Positions 55,531 through 63,500 of a stretch of DNA of 64,000 nt are shown here, piece by piece. Made by a program: the position numbers and the translations under genes. The DNA is from Aureococcus anophagefferens (lineage: Eukaryota; Sar; Pelagophyceae; Pelagomonadales; Pelagomonadaceae), in contig NW_008705565.1 of NCBI RefSeq assembly GCF_000186865.1, forward strand, positions 2,457,046-2,521,045, written 5' to 3'. Each line of letters opens with the position of its first letter. Within the stretch, counting starts at the first letter, position 1. The notes below the pieces were generated by a model. That model had not been told where the DNA came from, searched no databases, and saw nothing but the letters and a program-made list of their open reading frames with translations.

Positions 55531-56835
55531 ATGGGAGGAGCGAAACGGAACGCGAAAGGCCCGCGTGCCAAGAAAGGGAATGCGAAGCTCGACATGCAGC
55601 TCACGTTAATCGAACCCCTGCCTAGCTGGAAAGGGGGCGATTTATACGTGGGCCGCGCCTTAGATCGCACCCTCTACGGCGTCCGCGTTCCTGCGCAGGA
55701 CGTTCTCTGCGAGGGCGAGGTCATCACTTCATTCCCGAAGCCAAAACGCTGGTCATCGGCTCTGAACATTCTGACGGCCATCCCAGGACAAATAAAATCT
55801 CAACTTTTGGACGCGCAACTGTTCGTCGAGTACAGCGCCGGCGCGGTCAATCGCAGGGAATACGATGAGGCGGGCCATACCGTTCTGCACCAAGCGGCGG
55901 CCTTCGGCCTCACGGAGCTCTGCGAATTGTTGCTCGACGCCGGCGCTGACCCGGACGTGTTGGGCGGACGTGTTGTCCTCGACGCCGCCGGCCGGCCGGC
56001 CGGGTACTCGGCCCTGTACATGACCGCGTCGTGCGTGTGCCAGCGCTTTGACGACGGACGTTCGTGTCGCGTCGCCGACGTGAAAGATAAGCTCGAGACG
56101 ATCAAGTTGCTCATCGCGCGGGGCGCGGACGTCGATCGCACCCAAATACGCGGGCACACGCCGCTCAATATGGTGATCCAAGAGCTCGCCGGCGACCATC
56201 GCGAGTCGGGCTACGGCGAACGCGAAACAGTCGAGGGGCGACAAACCGCGTGCCTCATGATGGCACATATGCTTGTCAAGGGCGGCGCGGACGTGAATGT
56301 GCGACCAGAAGGGGCCAACACAACGCTCGGCGTCGCGGTCGTCATCGGTTCCCCCGCGCTGGTTCTGCTTCTCGTGCAACACGGCGCGCGCGTGAACGAG
56401 ATGTCGTCGGACATGGCCCCGCTGCACCTCGTCAATTCCATCGCCGAAAAGAAGAACGCATGCCTCTGCGCGAAGATTTTGCTCGAGCACGGCGCCGACC
56501 CGCTGCTGCCGTGCGGCCCAGACTACGCCCAAAGTTTACTCCAATTCACGGACCGCGACCACTTCCCGAGAAGATTTCCGACTTCGATGTGCCTCTCCCT
56601 GATGATCGGATGCAAGCACGAGGAACTCATAGCACTTCTCGCGGAACAGGAACGTGTCGAACGCGCTTGGAAACGGAGAACGTGCGCTTGCTGCGGTGAT
56701 TACAGGGAACTCTTCACGCATCCATACCAAGCGTGCGCGCACTGCGGGACTAGGTACTGCAGCAGGGGCTGCCAGAAGATAGACTGGAAGGCAGGACATC
56801 GGGATGTGTGCGACGAGATCGAGCGAAACTCCTGA
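55531..56835 (+). CDS. Ankyrin-repeat protein with C-terminal MYND zinc finger
   Basis: 434 aa, single exon, start MGGAKRNAKGPRAKKG. Ankyrin units: AGHTVLHQAAAFGLTELCEL, ETIKLLIARGADVDRTQIRG with HTPLNMVIQEL, MLVKGGADVNVRPEGANTTL and ILLEHGADPLLPCGPD. The MYND finger at about 386-428 has the full Cys/His set: CACCGDYRELF, CAHCGTRYCSRGCQ, WKAGHRDVC. MYND fingers bind proline-rich partners. Ank-MYND genes are abundant in some algae. GC content is well below that of the neighbours. Confidence 0.88.
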   Translation: MGGAKRNAKGPRAKKGNAKLDMQLTLIEPLPSWKGGDLYVGRALDRTLYGVRVPAQDVLCEGEVITSFPKPKRWSSALNILTAIPGQIKSQLLDAQLFVEYSAGAVNRREYDEAGHTVLHQAAAFGLTELCELLLDAGADPDVLGGRVVLDAAGRPAGYSALYMTASCVCQRFDDGRSCRVADVKDKLETIKLLIARGADVDRTQIRGHTPLNMVIQELAGDHRESGYGERETVEGRQTACLMMAHMLVKGGADVNVRPEGANTTLGVAVVIGSPALVLLLVQHGARVNEMSSDMAPLHLVNSIAEKKNACLCAKILLEHGADPLLPCGPDYAQSLLQFTDRDHFPRRFPTSMCLSLMIGCKHEELIALLAEQERVERAWKRRTCACCGDYRELFTHPYQACAHCGTRYCSRGCQKIDWKAGHRDVCDEIERNS

Positions 56836-56981
56836 CTTAAATCCGTGTGAGTACTGCGTGTCTAGAGGGAGTGTCCGGGCGGCGAGGCGACCTTGAAGCT
56901 CAATTTGTTGAAGCCGGGGTTGCTGTGGTGCCGAAGTAAATCGCAGCATGGCTGCCGAATGCTGATCAGGGCAGTCTCAAC

Positions 56982-58298
56982 ATGGCTGCGCTTCTCCCGC
57001 AAACACGCCGATTGCTCGCGCGCGGAGACCAGGTGCGCGTGGAGAATTTGAGCTCCGAAGCTCAACAGGAGCTGAACGGGCTCGAGGCGCGCGTGGTAAA
57101 GTACCACCCCGACGCGGACCGCTACGAGGTGCGCATCTACGACGAGATGTTGACACAATTCCTCAAAGCAGCGAACCTGGCGCCGCCTCCGCCGTTTGCG
57201 GGCGAGGCCGGGTCGACGACGATGCACGTGCTCATGACGTGCCACCTGGACTCGCCGCGCCGCGTGCTGCTCTTCCGACGATGCGCCCAGAGCGTCTCCT
57301 TCCAGCAGCGCCTTCCGGAAATGCTCAACGTCTTCGTGAGTCTCAGCGGCCCGCTACGCGGGGGCAACGGTTCGTGCTCCATGATCGAGAGCCTCCGCGC
57401 GCTCGCGGACCAAAATCCCGCGATCCGCTGGCACGTCCTCGACGACGGCCACGAGAAGCGGTCCCAGTTCGAGCACCTCGACGACCTGCTCAAGGCGTCG
57501 ATGGAGCTCTGTTCAAGCGCGTGGCTCATGTTCCTGGACAACGACGTGATGTGGCACCCATGGCGGGTTCCCGTCTTCCACAACGTTCTACGACAACAAG
57601 TCGCCGCGGGCAAGGGTGCCGTGCCGTTCAGCATCCCGTGCAAACTGTTGCTCAAGAATATGGCCGGTGACGACGGCAGACTCGACCAGCTGATCTGCGG
57701 CTACGACAACTTCGACGCGTGGAAGCAGGATCCCGTGCTCGCCAGTCAGATCACCGAAATGTCCGTGGCGCGCGTCCAAAAATTCCACGAGTTCTTCGAC
57801 TACTGCGTGCCGACCTCTGTCTTCAACGACTTCATGAGGAGGACGCCGGCGCTGATCAAGGCACACACGTACTGTGATCTGCGCTTCCATGAACTGCTCA
57901 AACTCATTACGAAATACAACCAGGTCCAACTCTCGCAAGAAATCCCGTGGCTCGTGGCTCATCACAAACTAACGACGGATGCCTGGATAGGCGCCCATGC
58001 CAAAGGTCAGTCGATGTCCGTCAGTTCGGGGCCCGAGGACGCCGAGCTGGTTTCGCGGTTCGGGCTTTCGCTCACGCCCGAGCAAGTCGCCATCGTGCGC
58101 AAGCATGTCGAGTCCATCGTCATACAACACATCGGATGCGACGACGAATTCCAAAGTGAGCACGACCGCAAACACGAAGAGAACAGGTCCGTTGTTGTCG
58201 CGCACATCGACCGCTCACACAAGAGCCCCGGATTCGGCGAGGCGCTCTGGACGCAGAGCTGCGTGCTCTTCGAGCTCCATACCAACTGCGATCGATAA
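56982..58298 (+). CDS. Glycosyltransferase-A-fold-like protein
   Basis: 438 aa, start MAALLPQTRRLLARGDQVRV. Residues 15-70 form a Tudor/SH3-like small beta domain (LEARVVKYHPDADRYEVRI). From about 82 an alpha/beta region follows: TTMHVLMTCHLDSPRRVLLF, FVSLSGPLRGGNGS, and SAWLMFLDNDVMWHPWRVPV (about 179-198), where the DND could be the metal-binding DxD of a GT-A fold. SIPCKLLLKNMAGD and HEFFDYCVPTSVFNDFM follow. Family not certain. Lower GC like the preceding gene; the stop is 3 bp from the NECAP stop. Confidence 0.6.
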   Translation: MAALLPQTRRLLARGDQVRVENLSSEAQQELNGLEARVVKYHPDADRYEVRIYDEMLTQFLKAANLAPPPPFAGEAGSTTMHVLMTCHLDSPRRVLLFRRCAQSVSFQQRLPEMLNVFVSLSGPLRGGNGSCSMIESLRALADQNPAIRWHVLDDGHEKRSQFEHLDDLLKASMELCSSAWLMFLDNDVMWHPWRVPVFHNVLRQQVAAGKGAVPFSIPCKLLLKNMAGDDGRLDQLICGYDNFDAWKQDPVLASQITEMSVARVQKFHEFFDYCVPTSVFNDFMRRTPALIKAHTYCDLRFHELLKLITKYNQVQLSQEIPWLVAHHKLTTDAWIGAHAKGQSMSVSSGPEDAELVSRFGLSLTPEQVAIVRKHVESIVIQHIGCDDEFQSEHDRKHEENRSVVVAHIDRSHKSPGFGEALWTQSCVLFELHTNCDR

Positions 58299-58301
58299 AT
58301 T

Positions 58302-59111
58302 TTAGGCCTGTTCAAAGTCCCCGAAGCCGTCGTCGTCGTCGCCGCCGTCGGCCGCGTCGCCGCCGCCGTCGGCCGCGGGGCACGCGTCGTCGAAGGTCGC
58401 CCAGTTCTCCAGGGGCGGCGGCGCGGCGGCGGGCGGCGGCGCGGGCCGCGGCGGCGAGCGCCGGGGCACGGGCTTCGGCGGCGGCGCGAGGCGCGGCACC
58501 GCGCCGTCGGCCGGGCCCGCGCTCTCGCGTTTCGGCCGCTCGGGCCGGTCGCCGTCGTCGTCGCCCAGGCTGATCTTGATGCGGCCCTTGAGGGACATGT
58601 CGACCTCGGGCTCCGGGTCCGCGCCGTCGGCCTGGCGCCGCTCGTAGTCCGCGTGGTCCGCCTCGGCCTTCTCTTCGCGGTCGACGCTGCGCTTGAAGTC
58701 GCAGAGCGTGGCCTTGAAGTCGTAGGCGACGTCGCGCTCCCGGAAGCCGAGGCCCAGGTAGGCCTTGCGCTTCTTCGCGTCCTCGAGGCGCAGCACGAAG
58801 TAGCGGCTGCTGTCGACGACGTCGTCGACGACCGCGCCGACGGCCGGGCTCCCCGCGGCGCAGCGCACGGGGCAGACCGCGACGGGCTTCGCGCCGTCGT
58901 CCTGCTTGAAGACGCGCACCTCGGCCGTCGTGCCGACGCCGACGATCTCGACGCGGCCCGTGAGCTGCGGGCTGCCGAGGCCCCAGTCCTCGGCGCGGTG
59001 GCCGCTCGCAATCTTCAGCGGCGGCACCTTGTAGAGGAAGCACTCGGGGGCCTTGAACATGCTGATCTCGATGGGCGCGTCCTCGGGGGGCTTTTCCGCC
59101 AGCGACGCCAT
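58302..59111 (-). CDS. NECAP: NECAP-like adaptin-ear-binding coat-associated protein
   Basis: 269 aa, start MASLAEKPPEDAP. The PHear domain (about 15-165) has the NECAP signature: CFLYKVPPLKIASGHRAEDW, LTGRVEIVGVGTTAEVRVF, VVDSSRYFVLRLEDAKKRKA and LGLGFRERDVAYDFKATLCD. After a Pro-rich linker the acidic C-terminus ends DDDDGFGDFEQA, an AP-2/AP-1 ear-binding W/F-containing tail. NECAP acts in clathrin-coated vesicle formation. Divergent from the TMX-like gene, 150 bp between ATGs. Confidence 0.92.
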   Translation of the reverse strand: MASLAEKPPEDAPIEISMFKAPECFLYKVPPLKIASGHRAEDWGLGSPQLTGRVEIVGVGTTAEVRVFKQDDGAKPVAVCPVRCAAGSPAVGAVVDDVVDSSRYFVLRLEDAKKRKAYLGLGFRERDVAYDFKATLCDFKRSVDREEKAEADHADYERRQADGADPEPEVDMSLKGRIKISLGDDDGDRPERPKRESAGPADGAVPRLAPPPKPVPRRSPPRPAPPPAAAPPPLENWATFDDACPAADGGGDAADGGDDDDGFGDFEQA

Positions 59112-59261
59112 GGTTTTTCGACCCCGGCGCGGTCGTGGGACGCTGCTAGTGCTGCGCGAACGCCGCAAGCATGGGCCTCGAGTGCGCACCGACTGAGAGG
59201 CCGCGCTCTCCGTGCACTTCACGATGCCGTCCTCGCGAGAGTTGAACGAGGAGCCTGCGCG

Positions 59262-59972
59262 ATGTTGGGTTGGGCGACGAAGACGTGCGTCTTGCTGGCT
59301 GGCTGGCTGGCGCTCGCCGCCGGCGAAGGCATCGTCGAGCTCGGCGACGAGACCTTCGAGAAGGAGACCCAGAGCATCTCCGGGTCGACGACGGGCGACT
59401 GGTTCGTGCGCTTCTGCCCCGAGCTCTGCCCGAAGGAGGACAAGTTCCAGCTCAAGGAGCTCGCGTCGAAGCTCGACGGCCACGACGACAAGTGGATCAA
59501 CGTCGCGACGGTCGACTGCGAGATCAACGTCGTCCTCTGCGGCGAGCGCTTCAACATCACGGAGGCGCGGAGCCTCCTCTTCATCCGCGGGCGCATGTAC
59601 GACTTCACGGAGAACGTCACGGAGACGAACTCCGACTTCCTGCGCAACTTCACGAAGCGGCTCAAGAACGTCACGCTCGAGGACGGCGGCCGCGGCGAGG
59701 GCCTGCGCATCCCGCGGGGGCCCATGTGGTTCACGCCGCTCATCAAGCCGATCACGGACAAGCTCGACCTGTTCTTCGAGATGGTGGACTACCGCATGCT
59801 GAGCACGGGCATGGGCGCCTTCTCCGTGCTGCTCGTGCTCGTCGGCGCCTTCACGCCCCACGCGGAGGAGGAGAGCGACGAGGACAAGAAGAAGAAGGAG
59901 GACGCGAAGGAGAAGAAGGACGACCCGGACGACGCGGAGCCCAAGGGCGAGACGGCGAAGAAGGACGACTAG
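59262..59972 (+). CDS. TMX-like thioredoxin-domain membrane protein with altered active site
   Basis: 236 aa. Signal peptide (ATKTCVLLAGWLALAAGEG), thioredoxin domain (about 25-135), transmembrane helix (GAFSVLLVLVGAFTP, about 186-200) and a Lys/Asp/Glu tail with ER-retention-like composition. The usual WCxxC is replaced by WFVRFCPELCPKEDKF, a CxxxC. The cis-Pro region appears as NITEARSLLFIRGRMYDF, without the proline. It is therefore a redox-modified or redox-inactive TMX/PDI relative, perhaps a chaperone or anchor. Confidence 0.8.
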   Translation: MLGWATKTCVLLAGWLALAAGEGIVELGDETFEKETQSISGSTTGDWFVRFCPELCPKEDKFQLKELASKLDGHDDKWINVATVDCEINVVLCGERFNITEARSLLFIRGRMYDFTENVTETNSDFLRNFTKRLKNVTLEDGGRGEGLRIPRGPMWFTPLIKPITDKLDLFFEMVDYRMLSTGMGAFSVLLVLVGAFTPHAEEESDEDKKKKEDAKEKKDDPDDAEPKGETAKKDD

Positions 59973-59984
59973 GACGTGTTAATT

Positions 59985-60273
59985 TCATTTCGAGAAGCAG
60001 GGATTCTCGCGCTGTGAATTTCGCGGGAGGTGTGTTTTCCGGGGCGCGGAAGACACACCCGGGGGATGCGCTGCGGGTCCCGCAGTGCTCGCCGACGCCG
60101 CCGCCGAACCACGCGCTGCCGTACTCGCAGGTGTCGGTCGGCGCGAACGTCGCCGTCGGCGCGGCGGACACCGTCGGCGCGGCGGTCGGCGCCATGCTCG
60201 GCGGCATCATCACCGAGGCGCGCGCCGAGCCGACGATGCACCACAGGGCGACGCGGCACACGCAGCGCGCCAT
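59985..60273 (-). CDS. Possible small secreted protein fragment
   Basis: The frame opens at an ATG (60273) with a convincing signal peptide, MARCVCRVALWCIVGSARAS, then APTAAPTVSAAPTATFAPTD and a Cys pair, before becoming Arg/Ser/Pro-rich as it runs antisense into the TMX-like gene to 59851. It may be a first exon or a decayed gene. End point uncertain. Confidence 0.3.
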
Positions 60274-60560
60274 GGCTGCCCGCTAGGGCTGCCCGGACCC
60301 GTAGGCTGCCCCAGCGCGAAATGCGAAGGAGCGACCCGCGAGTCTGTGGGGAGAGCCTAGGCTGCCCCAGTGCGAGGGAAAATTTCGCATCGCATCAAAG
60401 ACTTGGCCTGACTCCAGCGGGCCATGCCGTGAAAATACGACCTCTGCAACTGATGAGGTTGAATGCGACCTTTTCCGTCAATAACGTTCTTCCTTCGACA
60501 CGATGGTTGCCCAGTCCGCCCTTCGACGCGGCCGGACGTCGGCTGCGCCGTGACACCGCA
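60274..60560. other. Intergenic, with a short direct repeat
   Basis: TAGGCTGCCCCAGYGCGA occurs at about 60302 and 60359. The rest shows no recognisable gene or RNA. Confidence 0.45.
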
Positions 60561-63500
60561 ATGGCGACGACGGCCGCGCGCCCGCGCTCCGGCTCGACGG
60601 TCGTCGCCTTGCAGGCGCGGCAGGCCGTCGAGGAGCTGCGGTCCCACGCGAAGTTCGCGCCGCTGGCCAAGTACGCGCTGGCCGTCGTCGTCGAGGCCGT
60701 GGGCCCGTCGAAGAGCGCGAGCGAGCGCGCCGCCGCCGCGCGCGAGGTCGTCGACTCCGGCGGCCCCGCGGCGCTCGCCGCGTGCCTCGACGCGGCCTGC
60801 GGCGCGCCGCGCGACGAGGCGTACGTCGCGGCCGTCGGCGCATGCGTCGCGGCCGTCGCGCGGGCCGCGGCCTTCGCCGCCGTGGCCTGCGGCGCCCAGG
60901 GCCTGGGCCTCGCCTGCGTCGGCGCTCTGAACGGCGGCGCGCGCGACTCCGCGGACGCGCTCGGCGCCGCGGTGCTCGCGACGACGCGCGTCGCGCCCTT
61001 ACCCGGCGGCGGCGCGGTCGTCGCCGGCGCCGTGGCCAAGTACGCCGTCACCGCGGGCCGGAGCCGGCCCTGGCTCGTCGCCGCCAACGCGGCGCTCTGC
61101 GTGCACCGGGGGCCCCTGTCCGTCGCGTCGAAGTTGGGGGACGTCTTGGCGGGCACGCTCCGCGCGGAGCTGCGGGTCTGGCGACACCGGCGCGAGGCCC
61201 CGAAACTCGGCGAGAGCGTGCTCCTGCCCTGCCTCCACTGCCTCGACCGCCTCTACCGGGGGCCCCTGGGGGACCGGCCGCCGCCCGCGCGGACGCTGAG
61301 TGGCCGGCTCCGCGCGTCGACGCGCGCGAGCCGGCGGTCGTCGCTCGCGGCGGCGACGAAGCCCGTCGTCGCGCCGGCGGCGCAGCCCGCCTACCTCGCC
61401 GTCGGCTCCGGCGCCCGGGACGTGAGCCTCGCGCTCCTCGTCTGCGAGGCGCTCGACGTGCTCGACGACGACGACGTCCTCGCGGGCCACTTCCGGGGCC
61501 TCGTCGCCGCAATCGCGCCGAGGCGCGTCTGGCGCGACGCCGTGGACCGCGCCACGGGCGACGTCGTCGCGCTCAAGCTCGTCAAGGCCGCCGCGGCGAC
61601 GCCCGAGGACGACGGCGAAGAAGACGCGGACGACGCGCTGGCGACGCCGCGGTGCGCGACGACGCTCGTCCGCCTCCTCGACGCGCCGGAGACGGAGCGC
61701 GGCCGCGTCGCCCTCGACGCCCTATCATTGCTGCTCCAGGGCCACGGCCTGCGCGCCGTCGCCGCGCGGCGGGCCCTCGCGAAGCGGCGCGACGGCGACG
61801 GCACGGCGGACTGGCTCCGGCGCCTCGCCGCGGGAGACTCGCCGCTCGCGGGCCGGTGCGCGCGGTCCGCGCTCCGCTTCTGCGGCGTCCTCGTGGCGAC
61901 GCGGGGGCTCATCGCGACGTCCGCGTCCGCGGCCGAGGCCCGCGCGGACGACATCGACGGCATCCTCGAGTGCTCGCGCCTGGCGCTGGACGTGGGCGCG
62001 CGCGAGTTGGAGAGAGTGGAACACGACGCGGAGCCGCCGCGGACCCTGGTCGAGGCGCTGGCCTTTTTCGTCGTGGCGACGGAGGCCGTCCGGGTGGTGG
62101 CGTCGGACCACGCGCTCGCGACCGCGCGCGCGCGGAAGCACCGGCGCGTCCGCGAGGGCGACGCGGGGGCCCTGGGCGCGCGCGCGGCCGTGCTCTGCGT
62201 CGGCGCGCTGGCTTTGGGCGGCCACGGCCTCGCCGAGGCCGCCGCGGACGCGCTCGAGGCCGCCGTGGCGCTCCAGGGCGCGGACGCGCGCGCGGCCTAC
62301 GCCAGGGCAGGACAAGAGAGCGAAATTCCCAACTTCAAAGGCTCCTATCTCGGCCGTTTTCCACTCGTTTCGGCTGATTTTTGGACGAGCGATCATCTCT
62401 CGGAACGGTCTCGAAGCGTGGATGCTTTTTTTGGAACGCGCGCGCGCGGAACACTCACGTTGAAGCGACGTTGAATCACCCTTGTGCTGCCCAGGCCTAC
62501 GCGGCGCTCCACGCGCCCCGGGCTTTAGCGGCCCTCAAGGCGTCGGCGCGGAGCGCCGCGGCCGTGCTCAAGGGCGAGGCGACCTTCCTGGGGGACGTGG
62601 ACCGCCCCGCGGGCGCGTCGTCCGACGACTTCGCGTTCCACGGCGCCGAGGCCGCGACGCACGCGCTCGCGCGCCTCGCCGCGGCCCTCTACCTCCACGA
62701 GGCGCGCGACTTCGACGCGGCGCCGGAGCTGCGCGCGGCGCTCAAGCCCGCGGTGCTCGCGTCGCGCGCCGCGCACCGCCTGTCGACGACCGTGCAGCTC
62801 GACTTGGACGCGCTCGAGCGCGCGGCGCTCTTCGTCGCCGGCGCGCCCGACGAGCGGCCCAAGCGCGCGAGCCTCCTCGACGACGCGACCATGGCGCCGC
62901 CGACGGAGGCGCCGACGAGGTCCGCGCTCCGGGCCCACGCGGAGACGCGCGACCTCCGCCGGTCGCTCGGCGCGTCCGCGGGCGCGCTCGCGGCGCTCAG
63001 CGCGGGCCTCGGCGACGACGGCGCCGCGTGGACGCAGCGCGTCGACGAAAGCGGCGTGCCCTACTTCGAGGACGGCCGCGAGACGACCTGGCGGGCGCCG
63101 GACGCCTGGGTCCGCGCCGCGCGCGCCCGCGAGGGCGCCGCGGGCGGCGACCCGGCCGTCGTGCGGCGCCGCGGCGACTGGGCCGAGCGCCTCGACGACG
63201 ACGGCCGCGTCTACTACGCCAACGAGGCCGCGGACCTGTCCCAGTGGGAGCGGCCGGACGCCTTCGGCGCGCCGCCGGACGACGGGCCGGACGCGCGCGT
63301 CGCGGACGACGGGCCGGACGAGCGTCCGTCGGAGGACGGGCCGGACTCGCCGCCCAAGGAGCGCTGCCCCCGCTGCTGGCACCTGCGCCCCTGCGCCTGC
63401 GACGACGACGACTTCGGAGGCCGGAGCCCGCCCGCCGCCGCGGCCGGCGACGGCTTGGCGGCGGCGCCGCGCGCGGCGGTGCGCGCGAGCCGCATCGTCG

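Noticed and set aside
60302..60378. TAGGCTGCCCCAG repeats resembling the introner end GCTGCCCAG
   Set aside because: An extra C, same orientation instead of inverted, no element interior and no 8-bp duplication.
2261..62494. Assignment of the introners to the hAT superfamily from 8-bp duplications and CAGGG ends
   Set aside because: The CAGGG appears at one end only and no transposase is present in the window, so the superfamily cannot be set from this evidence.
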